Assembly (NCBI RefSeq): GCF_900110485.1
Contig: NZ_FODY01000006.1
Coordinates: 62,001-126,000 of the forward strand
DNA length: 64,000 nucleotides
Direction of reading: 5' to 3'
Origin: Propionispora vibrioides
GTDB lineage: Bacteria; Bacillota; Negativicutes; Propionisporales; Propionisporaceae
Numbering within the stretch: position 1 is the stretch's first letter; each line of letters opens with the position of its first letter. The translations under genes and the position numbers were made by a program. The notes under the pieces were generated by a model. It had not been told where the DNA came from. It ran no database searches and was given only the letters and a program-made list of their open reading frames with translations. Shown here piece after piece: positions 10,345 to 20,469 of the stretch.

Positions 10345-12066
10345 TTATTTATGTTTTACCGTGAATTTCTTGCGGAGATAATCTCTTACTTCATCGGCAT
10401 CGTTCATAGCCAGGACTTCGTCAAGAATTTGCTTGCACTGTTCCGACGAAAGCTTCCGGACAATTTCTTTAACACGTGGTATAGCCGGAGCGCTCATACT
10501 CAATTCATCCATACCCATAGCTACCAGTAAAGCGGTTGCCAGCGGGTCGCCAGCCATTTCGCCGCACATGCCGGCCCAAATACCATGATCATGGGCTGCC
10601 TTAATGGTGTTGGCAATCAGTTTTAATACTGCTGGATGGAATTGATTGTACAGCGGACTTACCTGCACATTGCCGCGGTCAACAGCCAGGGTGTATTGAA
10701 CCAAATCATTGGTGCCAATACTGAAGAAGTCGCATTCCTTAGCCAGCAAATCGGCCGTAACAGCCGCCGCGGGGGTTTCAATCATAATGCCCACCGGCAC
10801 GTTGTCGGCAAACTCTTTACCTTCTTTTCTCAGCTCTTCTTTGGCCTGTTCAAGAAACGCTTTTGCCTTGCGAATTTCACCGATACCGATAACCATCGGC
10901 AGCATAATGGCAATCTGGCCATATACAGCAGCCCGCAATAAAGCTTTTAACTGCGGAATAAATACGTCAGGACGCTGCAGGCTGATACGCAATGCCCGGT
11001 AACCCAGGAACGGGTTTTCTTCCTCTTCTACCTGAAGATAGGGCAGCGGTTTGTCGCCACCGATATCCATGGTACGAATAACGCAAATGTGCTCGCCGCA
11101 TTTTTCAGCAACTTGTTTATATGCGTTAAATTGTTCTTCTTCGGTCGGAATGTTTTCACGGCCCATGAACAAGAACTCGGTACGGAATAAGCCGATCCCT
11201 TCACAACCAAATTTCAAGGAGTTATCCATATCGGCCGGACCGCCAATGTTAGCCGCCAACTGCACTTTGACACCATCGGTCGTAACTGCCGGAAGCTTAA
11301 CATTTTCAAGGTCACGACGCCGTTGTTCCTGCTGTTCTTCCAGCATAGTTTTATATTCGGACAGGCGCTCCTGATCAGGCGAAAGAATAACCTCACCGGA
11401 ATAGCCGTCAAGAATAATCTGTTCACCATCGGTGATATCACCAAGGAATTCAGCCAAACCTACCACGGTGACTAAGCCGCGGGACTTGGCGATAATAACC
11501 GCATGAGAGGTCGTACTGCCTGTGCCTAGAATAACCCCTTGCACTTTCTCAATCGGAATGTCGGCCATGACGGACGGTTCGATTTCGGCGGCACATAAAA
11601 TAATCGGTTCATCACCGAACTCTACGCCTTTAATCCCGAGAATGTGCCGGACAACCCGCTTGCTGACATCACGGACATCGGCTGCCCGTTCTTTAAAGTA
11701 CTCGTTATTCATCGACTCAAACATCGATGCGTATTCTTCTCCGGAAGCCAGCATCGCGCGCGGCGCTGACATGGATTTCTCAATCCGGTCAAAAATACTG
11801 GTTTCAAACACAGGATCATTCAATATTTGAATATGTGCTTCCATAATAGCAGCCTGGTTTTCCTCGTCGGCTTTATGCGCTTTATCAACAATCTTTTGTA
11901 TTTCTTCTGTTGCAATTACTATGGAAGCTTTTAGTTTTTCAATTTCTTCAGCAGGCGTACCTGCATTATAGCTGTCAAGATAAGCTGTCAAATCCGTTGT
12001 TAAAATTTTTACTTGACCTACTGCAACGCCCGTTACTACACCTTTACCATGTAAAACTTTAGCCAC
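10345..12066 (-). CDS. ptsI: Phosphoenolpyruvate-protein phosphotransferase, enzyme I of the PTS
   Basis: Transfers phosphate from PEP to HPr in the cytoplasm. Seen: the phosphohistidine motif in GSTTSHAVIIAKSRG, the PEP-binding GIGLFRTEFLFM, the RTMDIGGDKPLPY segment and the C-terminal GMCGEMAGDP. At 573 residues it is full length. It follows ptsH by 46 bases and ends at a strong terminator, so ptsHI is a two-gene unit. No sugar-specific enzyme II is in the window, so HPr may serve distant permeases or a regulatory role. Confidence 0.97.
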   Translation of the reverse strand: MAKVLHGKGVVTGVAVGQVKILTTDLTAYLDSYNAGTPAEEIEKLKASIVIATEEIQKIVDKAHKADEENQAAIMEAHIQILNDPVFETSIFDRIEKSMSAPRAMLASGEEYASMFESMNNEYFKERAADVRDVSKRVVRHILGIKGVEFGDEPIILCAAEIEPSVMADIPIEKVQGVILGTGSTTSHAVIIAKSRGLVTVVGLAEFLGDITDGEQIILDGYSGEVILSPDQERLSEYKTMLEEQQEQRRRDLENVKLPAVTTDGVKVQLAANIGGPADMDNSLKFGCEGIGLFRTEFLFMGRENIPTEEEQFNAYKQVAEKCGEHICVIRTMDIGGDKPLPYLQVEEEENPFLGYRALRISLQRPDVFIPQLKALLRAAVYGQIAIMLPMVIGIGEIRKAKAFLEQAKEELRKEGKEFADNVPVGIMIETPAAAVTADLLAKECDFFSIGTNDLVQYTLAVDRGNVQVSPLYNQFHPAVLKLIANTIKAAHDHGIWAGMCGEMAGDPLATALLVAMGMDELSMSAPAIPRVKEIVRKLSSEQCKQILDEVLAMNDADEVRDYLRKKFTVKHK

Positions 12067-12112
12067 AACCAGACCTGCCTTTCAAACATTAATTTAACAT
12101 TCCCAAAGATGA

Positions 12113-12376
12113 TTATTCGCCGAAATTGCTGTCAACCAATTTTTTCAATGCAGCCAGACATTCCTTTTCATCCGGACCGTCTACCGATACATTGATCGTA
12201 GTTCCCTTGGTTACGCCCATAGCCATTACAGACAGAATGCTTTTGCCATCGGCAGTTTTGCTGTTTGCTTCGATTTTCACTTTGCTTTTGAAGCTGGAGG
12301 AAGTTTTTACGAATTGAGCAGCCGGTCTTGCATGCAATCCTGCAGGGTTGTTAATTGTCATTTTTGCTTGTACCAT
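12113..12376 (-). CDS. ptsH: Phosphocarrier protein HPr
   Basis: Cytosolic phosphocarrier between enzyme I and PTS targets. The second ATG, 10 bases after GGAG, is chosen over an ATG three codons upstream. It puts the catalytic histidine exactly at position 15 (AGLHARPA) and the regulatory serine at 46 (GKS), the canonical HPr numbering. The 87 residues are usual for HPr. Ser46 implies an HPr kinase somewhere in the genome. A near-consensus sigma-54 promoter lies about 100 bases upstream, which is unusual for ptsHI in Firmicutes. Confidence 0.95.
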   Translation of the reverse strand: MVQAKMTINNPAGLHARPAAQFVKTSSSFKSKVKIEANSKTADGKSILSVMAMGVTKGTTINVSVDGPDEKECLAALKKLVDSNFGE

Positions 12377-12477
12377 AATGATCATTCTCCTTTTATCTTT
12401 TCATTTATTATTAGCGATAAGCATACGGGGAGAATCCTTGGTTACACTTTCCCCAATTCATCACCTCAATATTCATA

Positions 12478-12493
12478 TGCAAAAACCATGCCA
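12478..12493 (-). promoter_or_regulatory. Sigma-54 (-24/-12) promoter upstream of ptsH
   Basis: On the minus strand TGGCATGGTTTTTGCA. It matches TGGCAC-N5-TTGCA at every fixed position but one, and the GG and GC are 12 bases apart as required. The predicted start of transcription, near 12466, leaves a leader of about 90 bases. No comparable sigma-A promoter is obvious between it and the HPr start. Confidence 0.7.
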
Positions 12494-12547
12494 ATCGCAC
12501 GACCCCAGTTCCCACAAAGGTTTTACTGACAGCGAACCATCATCTTG

Positions 12548-12590
12548 GTAAAAAGTATCAACTCTTTTTTTCTTTGTTGATACTTTTTAC
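12548..12590. promoter_or_regulatory. 15-bp inverted repeat: possible enhancer site for the sigma-54 activator, or weak terminator
   Basis: Perfect arms GTAAAAAGTATCAAC and GTTGATACTTTTTAC with a 13-base centre, beginning 4 bases after the activator's stop codon. The centre is about 100 bases upstream of the predicted ptsH start, the normal range for an activator's upstream binding site. As a terminator it is weak: few G-C pairs and no T-run beyond the stem. It could serve as both. Confidence 0.5.
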
Positions 12591-12594
12591 TAGG

Positions 12595-14649
12595 TTACCC
12601 CTTTTTCTCCCAAAGAATATTCTTTTCAATCCCATATTTTTGGGCTTTAGCGGCTACCGTTTTGTGAGTAAGCCCCAGCGCCTTAGCAGCGGCATTGTAA
12701 CTTCCATACTTTCTTAAGGCCATTTGAATAATCTGCTTCTCGTATTCCTCCCAGGGAAGTATACTTTCCTGGGAAAAAGCATGGTCGATCAAAGTTGTGG
12801 CTGATGAAACATTTTCCCGCAAATAGATAGGAAGGTCACGGCTTTCTATATATTTGCCATCGGTTAAGGTTATGGCTCGTTCAATGATATTTTCCAGTTC
12901 CCGTACGTTGCCTGGCCATCGATACTGTAGCAACACCTCCAGTGCATCCTGTCTAATTCCTTTTATTTCTTTGTTGATTTCACCATTTATTTTATCAATA
13001 AAATGTTCAATCAACATAGGAATATCTTCCTTACGCTCCCGCAGCGACGGCAAAAGAATGGGTATGACGTTCAGGCGGTAATATAAATCTTCCCGGAACT
13101 CACCAGCAGCCACCATCTCCTCCAAATTCCGGTTGGTCGCCGCAATAATCCTGACATCCACCTTAAAGATATCTTCGCCACCCACCCGGCCAATTTCCTT
13201 CTCCTGAATGACACGCAGCAGCTTGGCCTGCATGTTTTTTTCCATTTCCCCGATTTCATCCAAAAAGATAGTGCCTTTATGGGCCAGTTCAAACTTCCCA
13301 AGTTTCTTTTTTATGGCACCGGTAAAAGCGCCCCGTTCATGACCAAACAGTTCGCTTTCCAGCAAAGTGGCCGGTATGGCCGCGCAATTCACCCGGATAA
13401 ACGGTCCACCGGCCCTGATGCTGGCGCAGTGAATGCCCTCCGCCACCAGTTCCTTCCCTGTGCCGCTTTCCCCGCGGATCAACACCGTGGCCAGCCCTTC
13501 AGACGCTTTGGCAGCAACCGCCAGGGCATCGAGAGCCTTGCCGCTACGACCAATAAATTTGGCAAAAGCACGGGCCGGTCTTTTAATACGCCATAGTTCC
13601 TGTTCCAGATATTCAGCTCTGGCTGAAACGCGGTTTAATTTTTCCACCAGACCCTGCACCTCGGAAACATCTTTAACAATCGAAACGGCGCCGTCCACTT
13701 CGCCGTCCACGACAATGGGATTTACATTAGCCACAATGGTGACGCCATTGTGTTTGGTACTAATGCTGCCCAATACCTGTTCCCCCGTATTAAGCACCTT
13801 GTTACGGGCGCCCTTGGGCGATATAATCTCAATGCTGTGATTGACAAGATCTTCTCTCGCTTCACCGACAATTCGCAAGTAGGACGGATTTACATAGGTA
13901 ATATAGCCGTCTTTATCCAATACGCAGATACCGTCATGCACCGACTCCAGGACCAACTGCAGCTTTTCCTTTAACTGCTTGACTTCCCGCAGCTCTCCCG
14001 CCGTTTTTTCCATCGCCGAAATATCCTCAAAAATGGCGACTACACCCTTTGATTGACCGTTGACGATAATCGGGCTGCGGTTGGTCACAATAATGGAATT
14101 GCCGATCAATTGGCGACAGCCCAACTCAGGTTCCATCTTTTTATTGACAATATGCATCCGGGAACCGGGTATGATCTCACAAACCGAATTGCCGATTGCC
14201 TCCACTGCGGCAATTCCCATGATTTTTTCAGCCGCCGGGTTAAAAATAGTAATAATATCGTTTTCATCGGTAACCACCAGACCATTGGCCATGCAGCTAA
14301 ATACCTGTTCTGCCGTAAAGGTATTTTCATGGATCAGGTTGTCCACCTGCGTAAACGTGCGAAAATCGGCAATCTGAAAATCGCTCTCCAGAAAACCGAC
14401 CATTTCATTCACCGCCGCCTCAGCCAAAGCCCCCTCGCCGGATACTTGAACAACATCGCCTACCTTAATCCGCAGCGATACAATCAGCATTAGACTGCTG
14501 GCTGTCACCTTCTCCCGGCCCGGGCAGTGCAAATATAACGGTACGTTATATTTGTTCTTTATTTCATAGGATTTTTGCACAACCATCGCGGCAACTCTGG
14601 CATGGAGCCCGCTTTTATGCTTAATAACAGCTTTTTTTATAATATACAA
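12595..14649 (-). CDS. Sigma-54-dependent transcriptional activator with N-terminal HPr domain and two PAS domains
   Basis: Domains in order: HPr-like (about 1-92, active-site-like H16 in [10 protein letters not shown], serines at 51-52 near the HPr Ser46 position), PAS 1 (about 112-215), PAS 2 (about 228-335), a short coiled segment, AAA+ sigma-54 interaction domain (about 365-600) with Walker A GESGTGKE at 393-400, the GAFTGA loop at 440-445 and Walker [10 protein letters not shown], and a Fis-type HTH at about 640-680. GAFTGA shows a true sigma-54 activator. The retained histidine suggests phosphorylation by enzyme I or HPr as the input; that is inference. It lies directly upstream of ptsHI on the same strand. 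The PAS ligand is unknown. Confidence 0.9.
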   Translation of the reverse strand: MYIIKKAVIKHKSGLHARVAAMVVQKSYEIKNKYNVPLYLHCPGREKVTASSLMLIVSLRIKVGDVVQVSGEGALAEAAVNEMVGFLESDFQIADFRTFTQVDNLIHENTFTAEQVFSCMANGLVVTDENDIITIFNPAAEKIMGIAAVEAIGNSVCEIIPGSRMHIVNKKMEPELGCRQLIGNSIIVTNRSPIIVNGQSKGVVAIFEDISAMEKTAGELREVKQLKEKLQLVLESVHDGICVLDKDGYITYVNPSYLRIVGEAREDLVNHSIEIISPKGARNKVLNTGEQVLGSISTKHNGVTIVANVNPIVVDGEVDGAVSIVKDVSEVQGLVEKLNRVSARAEYLEQELWRIKRPARAFAKFIGRSGKALDALAVAAKASEGLATVLIRGESGTGKELVAEGIHCASIRAGGPFIRVNCAAIPATLLESELFGHERGAFTGAIKKKLGKFELAHKGTIFLDEIGEMEKNMQAKLLRVIQEKEIGRVGGEDIFKVDVRIIAATNRNLEEMVAAGEFREDLYYRLNVIPILLPSLRERKEDIPMLIEHFIDKINGEINKEIKGIRQDALEVLLQYRWPGNVRELENIIERAITLTDGKYIESRDLPIYLRENVSSATTLIDHAFSQESILPWEEYEKQIIQMALRKYGSYNAAAKALGLTHKTVAAKAQKYGIEKNILWEKKG

Positions 14650-14836
14650 ACTTCCACCTCCGTCTCCATTCTTATTATCAGCCTATTTTGCAAAAATATC
14701 GTCGATAATAAGCTGTGTGGAAACAGGTCATTTTCCAGCTAAATAATTGTGTTATAGCCACCATGAGCTATATATCTTCGACGGCTGCGCTCAATTTCCT
14801 CTCACAGGGCCGCTCTATCCATCAAAAAGAAAATAA

Positions 14837-14860
14837 GTGCAGCTTCTGTCGAAGCCGCAC
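14837..14860 (-). terminator. Rho-independent terminator of the his operon
   Basis: Stem GTGCGGCTTC/GAAGCTGCAC with one mismatch and a 4-base loop, followed on the minus strand by TTATTTTCTTTTTG. It lies just after the hisIE stop. Confidence 0.85.
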
Positions 14861-14871
14861 CCAAAGGCCTG

Positions 14872-15525
14872 TTATTTTCTTCTTTTTTGCAGTTCCGCCA
14901 ATAATTCACTGGGGCCAATATTATGATAGCCCAGCAGCACCAGACAATGGTACCACAAGTCGGCCATTTCGTACAGAATTTCCTCTTTACTGTTATTTTT
15001 GGAAGCAATAATGGTTTCCGCACTCTCTTCGCCGACTTTTTTCAGGATTTTATCCTGCCCTTTAGTGAAAAGATAGTTGGTGTACGAGCCTTCTTTCGGA
15101 TTTTCTTTCCGGTCCATAATAACCCCGTACAACTCATGCAAAACAGTGGAAACCGATTGTCCGTATACCTTGCTTGTATCAACCAGCGCTTTCACCTCTG
15201 TCGTGCCGCCCAGCTTCCGGCTAAAGCAGGAATAGGTTCCTTCATGACAGGCGACACCTGTTTGTTCCGCCTTAACCAGCAATGTATCAGCATCACAGTC
15301 ATAATAAATATCCTTAACAGTTTGAATATGCCCCGAGGTTTCCCCTTTTTGCCACAAACGGTTCCGGCTGCGGCTGTAAAACCAGGTGACACCGGTGGTC
15401 AGCGTTTTTTCAAGCGCTTCCTGATTCATATAGGCCAGCATCAGAACCTCATTAGTGGCTACATCCTGAATAATGGCCGGCACCAGTCCCTGCTCATTAA
15501 AACGAATCATTGTAATGTCGATCAT
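14872..15525 (-). CDS. hisIE: Bifunctional phosphoribosyl-AMP cyclohydrolase / phosphoribosyl-ATP pyrophosphatase
   Basis: Catalyses steps 2 and 3 of histidine synthesis. Residues about 1-115 are HisI ([38 protein letters not shown], with zinc ligand cysteines in DCDAD and HEGTYSCF). Residues about 120-215 are HisE (GKEESAE-like [15 protein letters not shown] and EMADLWYH). The 217-residue fusion is common. Its start overlaps the hisF stop by 4 bases. Last gene of the operon. Confidence 0.96.
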   Translation of the reverse strand: MIDITMIRFNEQGLVPAIIQDVATNEVLMLAYMNQEALEKTLTTGVTWFYSRSRNRLWQKGETSGHIQTVKDIYYDCDADTLLVKAEQTGVACHEGTYSCFSRKLGGTTEVKALVDTSKVYGQSVSTVLHELYGVIMDRKENPKEGSYTNYLFTKGQDKILKKVGEESAETIIASKNNSKEEILYEMADLWYHCLVLLGYHNIGPSELLAELQKRRK

Positions 15526-16280
15526 AATCGTACCTCCACGCCTCTGGATTTCAAATATTCCTTCACCTGACGTACAGTAAACTGTCCATAGTGAAAAACG
15601 GAAGCAGCCAGCACCGCATCGGCCCGGCCGGCGGTAAGAACCTCATAAAAATGCTCCAGCTCTCCGGCACCGCCGGAAGCGATGACAGGCACATCAACGG
15701 CCAATGACACCGCTCTGGTCAGGGCAATATCATAGCCATCCTTGGTTCCGTCTTTATCCATGCTGGTCAACAGAATTTCTCCGGCTCCCAGTGCGACTGC
15801 CTGTTTAACCCATTCCAAAGCATCAATCCCGGTCGGCGTACGCCCGCCGTTAATAAATACTTCCCAGGCATCCGGTCCGGTCTGTCTGGCATCCACCGCC
15901 AGCACAATGCACTGGCTGCCGAAACGTTTTGCTCCTTCTTCAATCAAACCGGGATTTTTAATGGCCGCCGTGTTGAGAGATACTTTGTCGGCGCCGGCCT
16001 TCAGCATTCGTCGAATGTCTTCTACCGTTCTGATGCCGCCACCCACAGTAAAGGGAATGAATACCTGCGACGCCGTATTCTCAACGACCTGCACCATGGT
16101 GTTACGTTCCTCGTGGGAAGCAGTAATGTCCAGAAATACCAATTCATCGGCTATTTCCTTATCATAAATGCCGGCCAATTCCACCGGGTCACCGGCATCG
16201 CGCAATTGCACAAAATTGGTTCCTTTAACCACCCGGCCGTCCTTCACATCCAGACAGGGAATGATTCTCTTTGTATACAT
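15522..16280 (-). CDS. hisF: Imidazole glycerol phosphate synthase cyclase subunit HisF
   Basis: TIM-barrel subunit that uses ammonia from HisH to form imidazole glycerol phosphate and AICAR. The N-terminal [16 protein letters not shown] carries the catalytic aspartate, and [15 protein letters not shown] is the C-terminal phosphate-binding loop. 252 residues, usual length. AICAR produced here feeds the purine pathway encoded further along the window. Separated from hisA by 4 bases. Confidence 0.97.
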   Translation of the reverse strand: MYTKRIIPCLDVKDGRVVKGTNFVQLRDAGDPVELAGIYDKEIADELVFLDITASHEERNTMVQVVENTASQVFIPFTVGGGIRTVEDIRRMLKAGADKVSLNTAAIKNPGLIEEGAKRFGSQCIVLAVDARQTGPDAWEVFINGGRTPTGIDALEWVKQAVALGAGEILLTSMDKDGTKDGYDIALTRAVSLAVDVPVIASGGAGELEHFYEVLTAGRADAVLAASVFHYGQFTVRQVKEYLKSRGVEVRL

Positions 16281-16284
16281 GCGT

Positions 16285-17013
16285 TCACTCTCCCCGCGCG
16301 ACTTTTAGCGCTTCCGTCAAGCTTAGCTTGCCTGTGTAAATAGCCTTGCCGACGATAACGCCTTCCACACCCGCCGCCTCAGCTTCTTTTACGGCAATAA
16401 TATCCGCCAGACCGCTTACACCACCGGAAGCAATGACCGGAATCGCCGCCGCCTTAGCCAGCGAGCAGGTCGACGGAACATTCACCCCGGCCAGCGTACC
16501 GTCACGGGATATATCGGTATAGATGATCCGTGCCACACCAACGGCGGCCATTCGCTTCGCCAGTTCCTCCGCCTGGATGCCGCCGGTAACACCCCAGCCT
16601 TCTACAGCTACCTGTCCGTCCCGCGCGTCAATACCAACAACGACACGGTCGCCATATAGCCGGCAGGCTTCTTTTACCAGGTCCGGCTGCCGGACGGCAA
16701 TGGAACCCAAAATTACCCTGGCCACACCTTTATCAAAAAGAGTCTCCATATAATCAAGCGTACGAATACCGCCGCCTAATTGCACCGGAATATCCACCGC
16801 CTTGACAATCGCCGCAACAAGGTCCAGGTTTACGGCTTTTCCTTCCAAAGCGCCGTCCAAATCCACCACATGCAAATACTCCGCTCCTTCACGCAACCAA
16901 CGCAGCGCCATATCAACCGGCTGATCGGCAAACACCGTTTCCTGGTCAAACCGCCCCTCTGTCAAACGCACACATTTTCCACCACGAATATCAATCGCCG
17001 GAAAAATAAGCAT
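16285..17013 (-). CDS. hisA: Phosphoribosylformimino-AICAR ribotide isomerase HisA
   Basis: TIM-barrel Amadori isomerase of the fourth step of histidine synthesis. [14 protein letters not shown] holds the catalytic aspartate; [14 protein letters not shown] and [15 protein letters not shown] form the second half-barrel motifs. I start at the second ATG (MLIFPAID), 8 bases behind AGGAG; the ATG two codons earlier is only 2 bases from it. 242 residues. Confidence 0.96.
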   Translation of the reverse strand: MLIFPAIDIRGGKCVRLTEGRFDQETVFADQPVDMALRWLREGAEYLHVVDLDGALEGKAVNLDLVAAIVKAVDIPVQLGGGIRTLDYMETLFDKGVARVILGSIAVRQPDLVKEACRLYGDRVVVGIDARDGQVAVEGWGVTGGIQAEELAKRMAAVGVARIIYTDISRDGTLAGVNVPSTCSLAKAAAIPVIASGGVSGLADIIAVKEAEAAGVEGVIVGKAIYTGKLSLTEALKVARGE

Positions 17014-17037
17014 AAACATCTCTCCTTCTATTCCGGT

Positions 17038-17646
17038 TCAACCTCTATAGGCAACAAAATTTTGCAATATGCTAAGTCCGGTACGGCTGGACTTTTCCGG
17101 ATGGAACTGAACGGCTTGCACATTACCGCGGCCCACGGCGGCAGTCACCGGACCACCGTATTCAGTCACGGCGGTAATTAGTTCCGGGTCCTCCGGTACA
17201 GCCTGAAAGCTGTGAACAAAATAAGTATAGGAAACCTCGTCAAGGCCAGAAAATAAAAAGCTTGGCGTACGGTACTCCAGACTGTTCCAGCCCATTTGCG
17301 GAATTTTCATGCCCGGAGCCTGTATCTTGCGGACCATACCCGGAAAAATCCCCAGGCCGGCAACGCCGGGATTTTCTTCACTGCCCTGAAACAATACCTG
17401 AAGGCCCAGGCAAATTCCCAGCAGCGGTCTGCCGCTGGCGACCACTGAACGAATCACCTCAACCATGCCACGTTGCTGCAAATTGTGCATACAGTCGCCA
17501 AAAGCCCCTACGCCAGGCAGTACGACCTTATCTGCCGCCGCAATAACCCGGGGATCACCGGACACGGTGACGGGCGCGCCCAACTTAACGAATGCTTTTT
17601 CCACACTAAAGAGATTTCCCATTCCGTAATCTATGATTGCGATCAT
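17038..17646 (-). CDS. hisH: Imidazole glycerol phosphate synthase glutamine amidotransferase subunit HisH
   Basis: Class I glutaminase partner of HisF. The nucleophilic cysteine is in GICLGLQVLF and the His-Glu pair is in AVQFHPEKS; LPGVGAFGDCM is the family oxyanion-side motif. 202 residues. Start after GAGGAGG. Confidence 0.96.
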   Translation of the reverse strand: MIAIIDYGMGNLFSVEKAFVKLGAPVTVSGDPRVIAAADKVVLPGVGAFGDCMHNLQQRGMVEVIRSVVASGRPLLGICLGLQVLFQGSEENPGVAGLGIFPGMVRKIQAPGMKIPQMGWNSLEYRTPSFLFSGLDEVSYTYFVHSFQAVPEDPELITAVTEYGGPVTAAVGRGNVQAVQFHPEKSSRTGLSILQNFVAYRG

Positions 17647-17660
17647 CTTCGCGCCTCCTC

Positions 17661-18248
17661 TTATAGCATCCCTTTGGTGGACATAACTCCTACAATCCGT
17701 TCATCCTTCCGGGTTGCCTCATCCAAAGCCCGTCCCAGAGCCTTAAACACAGCTTCTACCATATGATGAGCGTTCTTGCCATACAAAATCCTTACATGCA
17801 AGGTTAAGCCTGCGTGCACCGCCAACGCCCGCAGGAATTCTTCCAGCAGTTCGCTGTCAAATTCACCGATTTTAACCGACGGCAGCTCTCCTTCAAAGAC
17901 CAGGTAAGGCCTGCCGCTAATATCCAGCGAAACCATAGCCAACGCCTCATCCATAGGAACAAACACCGTTCCATAACGCTTGATACCGGCTTTGTCCCCT
18001 AAGGCCTTGAGTAAAGCCTGCCCTAATACAATACCGGCATCTTCTACCGAATGATGTCCGTCCACATACAAATCTCCCTGCATGCGGACCGTTAGATCAA
18101 ATAAACCGTGCCTAGCCCATAATGTCAGCATATGATCGAAAAAGCCAATGCCTGTGGCAATATCGGTTATACCTGAACCGTCAAGCTGGACACTGACGGT
18201 AATATCGGTTTCCATTGTTTTACGTGATACGGTTGCTGCACGCTGCAT
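17661..18248 (-). CDS. hisB: Imidazoleglycerol-phosphate dehydratase HisB
   Basis: Manganese enzyme of step 6 of histidine synthesis. The two metal-ligand motifs [11 protein letters not shown] and [13 protein letters not shown] are present, with GFFDHML between. At 195 residues it is the monofunctional form without a histidinol phosphatase domain, so that phosphatase must be encoded outside this operon. Confidence 0.96.
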   Translation of the reverse strand: MQRAATVSRKTMETDITVSVQLDGSGITDIATGIGFFDHMLTLWARHGLFDLTVRMQGDLYVDGHHSVEDAGIVLGQALLKALGDKAGIKRYGTVFVPMDEALAMVSLDISGRPYLVFEGELPSVKIGEFDSELLEEFLRALAVHAGLTLHVRILYGKNAHHMVEAVFKALGRALDEATRKDERIVGVMSTKGML

Positions 18249-18275
18249 CTATCCATTCCTCCCAACTGCCTTGTC

Positions 18276-19613
18276 TTATGATCGAATCTGAATCGCCCGG
18301 GCATGGGCAGTCAGCCCCTCGGCCTCAGCCAGCCGGATAATGTCCGCGCTGACCGCCGCCAGCGCTTCCGGTGTGTAGGAAATAATACTGGTTTTTTTCA
18401 TAAAGGTTTCCACATTAAGCACCGAATAGAAGCGAGCTGTTCCGCCGGTTGGCAATACATGGTTAGGTCCGGCAAAGTAATCACCCAGCGGCTCTGGTGA
18501 ATAGGGGCCCAAAAACACCGCGCCAGCGTGCCGCACATAGGGCAACAGTCGGAAAGGTTCGGCCGTGATGATCTCCAGATGCTCCGGTGCCGATAGATTA
18601 GCCAGTTCCATCGCTGCCTGCAGCGTATCGGTTACAACAATCAGGCCGTTTCGTTCCAACGCCAGTGCCGCAATCTCCTTGCGCAGCAACAGTGCCAACT
18701 GCTGTTCGACCGCCTGCCGCACTTTATCGGCCAGTTCACGGCTATCGGTAATAACAATGCTGGAGGCCAGCACATCATGCTCGGCCTGGCTGAGCATATC
18801 CGCCGCAATATACCGCGGTTCAGCCGTTTGATCGGCAACAATCAGAATTTCACTGGGACCGGCCAGCATATCAATATCGCAATAGCCATAAACAGCTTTC
18901 TTCGCCAAGGTCACAAAAATATTGCCCGGACCGGTAATCTTATCCACCTTGGGTATTGTATCCGTACCAAAAGCCAAAGCCGCAACAGCCTGCGCCCCGC
19001 CGGCTTTAAAAATCCGGGTGACACCGGCTTCCCGGGCGGCTATCAAATACAGGGGATTTATACTGCCATCCCGGGCAGGCGGCACAACCATGATAATTTC
19101 TTTGACTCCGGCCACCGCCGCCGGTACGGCATTCATAACCACCGAAGATGGGTAGGCCGCCGTGCCGCCGGGAACGTACATCCCGACCCGTTCCAGCGGG
19201 ATACATTTCTGGCCAAGCATCGAGCCGTATTCGCGGGTGGTCAGCCAGGTTTTCGGCAACTGCTCGGCATGAAAGGATTGAACATTTTGTATGGCCTTGC
19301 GCAGAGAATTCAGAGTATCGGCATCCACTTGACGATAAGCTGCATCAACTTCCGACTCCTTGATTTCCAGGTCCTGCGCCTCCAGCCTGACTCCATCAAT
19401 TTTTTCCGTATAAGCAAGCAGTGCTTTGTCGCCTTCCGCCCGGACATCACCGACAATTCGTTCCACCACCTGGGCAGCAGTCAACTCTTCACCAAAAGCG
19501 GCAGCAATCCGCGCCTTAGCTTTTTCACCCAATTCCACCGTATCAAAGGCAGGCTTTTTTAACAATGCCTCCAGTTCTACCTCAGTCATCTCGCTGGCAA
19601 ATACAGTTTTCAC
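18276..19613 (-). CDS. hisD: Histidinol dehydrogenase HisD
   Basis: Zinc-dependent NAD enzyme that oxidises histidinol to histidine in the last two steps. Seen: VPGGTAAYPSSVVMNAVPA, GGAQAVAALAFGT, KITGPGNIFVTLAKK, DMLAGPSEILI and the histidine motif SQAEHD, plus SAPEHLEI. 445 residues, slightly longer than the usual 425-435. It starts in a 4-base overlap with the hisG stop. Confidence 0.97.
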   Translation of the reverse strand: MKTVFASEMTEVELEALLKKPAFDTVELGEKAKARIAAAFGEELTAAQVVERIVGDVRAEGDKALLAYTEKIDGVRLEAQDLEIKESEVDAAYRQVDADTLNSLRKAIQNVQSFHAEQLPKTWLTTREYGSMLGQKCIPLERVGMYVPGGTAAYPSSVVMNAVPAAVAGVKEIIMVVPPARDGSINPLYLIAAREAGVTRIFKAGGAQAVAALAFGTDTIPKVDKITGPGNIFVTLAKKAVYGYCDIDMLAGPSEILIVADQTAEPRYIAADMLSQAEHDVLASSIVITDSRELADKVRQAVEQQLALLLRKEIAALALERNGLIVVTDTLQAAMELANLSAPEHLEIITAEPFRLLPYVRHAGAVFLGPYSPEPLGDYFAGPNHVLPTGGTARFYSVLNVETFMKKTSIISYTPEALAAVSADIIRLAEAEGLTAHARAIQIRS

Positions 19614-20275
19614 TTCACGCCACCTCTCGTGACCAGTTCCTGCAAATCTTTGGTCAATTGATTAATGCGGTCAAATTTCATCTTAAAGCTGACCCGGTTG
19701 GCGATAAAACGCGCCGTTGCCGGTTCAATCTGCGCCACTTCGATCAACTGATTCTCCTTTAGCGTACGGCCGGTTTCTACAATATCGACAATCATTTCCG
19801 CCAGTCCGACCATCGGCGCCAACTCAATGGAGCCATTTAATTTAATAATTTCCACCTGAATTCCCATACTATGAAAAAAGCGTTCCGCAATATTGGGATA
19901 TTTCGTCGCCACTCGCATATGGGCATAATCACTGAATTTTTCCTGTTTTAACGCCTGCGGCACAGCCACCATAAGACGGCAATAGCCAAACTTCAAATCA
20001 ACTAGTTCATATACATGCTTTGCTTCTTCGAGCAGGACATCTTTCCCGATAATTCCGATATCAGCGGCGCCATATTCCACATAAGTCGGTAAATCAGCCG
20101 TTTTGGTAATGATAAACTTTATTTTTTTAGCTTCATTTACGATGACAAGTTTACGCGAATTTTCACTCAAACCCTCCGCCGTATAACCCAACTCAGCCAG
20201 CAAATTAGCCGAAGGCTCGAACAGCTTTCCCTTGGGCAAGGCAATCGTTAGATATTCCATATCACTGGACGTCAT
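19610..20275 (-). CDS. hisG: ATP phosphoribosyltransferase catalytic subunit HisG, short form
   Basis: First enzyme of histidine synthesis. LTIALPKGKLFEP and the PRPP loop region VDIVETGRTLKEN are clear. At 221 residues it lacks the C-terminal regulatory domain, so it needs HisZ, which lies 2 kb away at 22047-23228. ATG follows GGAGG by 8 bases. It opens hisGDBHAF-hisIE, six genes overlapping or closely spaced behind it. Confidence 0.96.
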   Translation of the reverse strand: MTSSDMEYLTIALPKGKLFEPSANLLAELGYTAEGLSENSRKLVIVNEAKKIKFIITKTADLPTYVEYGAADIGIIGKDVLLEEAKHVYELVDLKFGYCRLMVAVPQALKQEKFSDYAHMRVATKYPNIAERFFHSMGIQVEIIKLNGSIELAPMVGLAEMIVDIVETGRTLKENQLIEVAQIEPATARFIANRVSFKMKFDRINQLTKDLQELVTRGGVK

Positions 20276-20324
20276 ATGCAGTCCCTCCAGATACTTTAGT
20301 TATTTAAAGCATTAATATGATAAT

Positions 20325-20353
20325 ATGCTATCACATTAGTTTTATCCCGTCAA
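20325..20353 (-). promoter_or_regulatory. Putative sigma-A promoter of the his operon
   Basis: Minus strand TTGACG, 17 bases, TAGCAT, about 50 bases before hisG. The -35 is five of six, the -10 four of six. AGCAT...ATGCT arms just downstream could be a repressor site for the TrpR-like protein at 23270-23575; that link is speculative. Confidence 0.5.
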
Positions 20354-20469
20354 TAAAAAACTGCCGGTGAAATCAATTTGTTTTGCCGGCGACAAATGCA
20401 CAGTAGGATTTTGCCAAACCAAACTAGAAGTGTTTTTATATTAAAAATCAGACACAGGGGGTCTTCATT

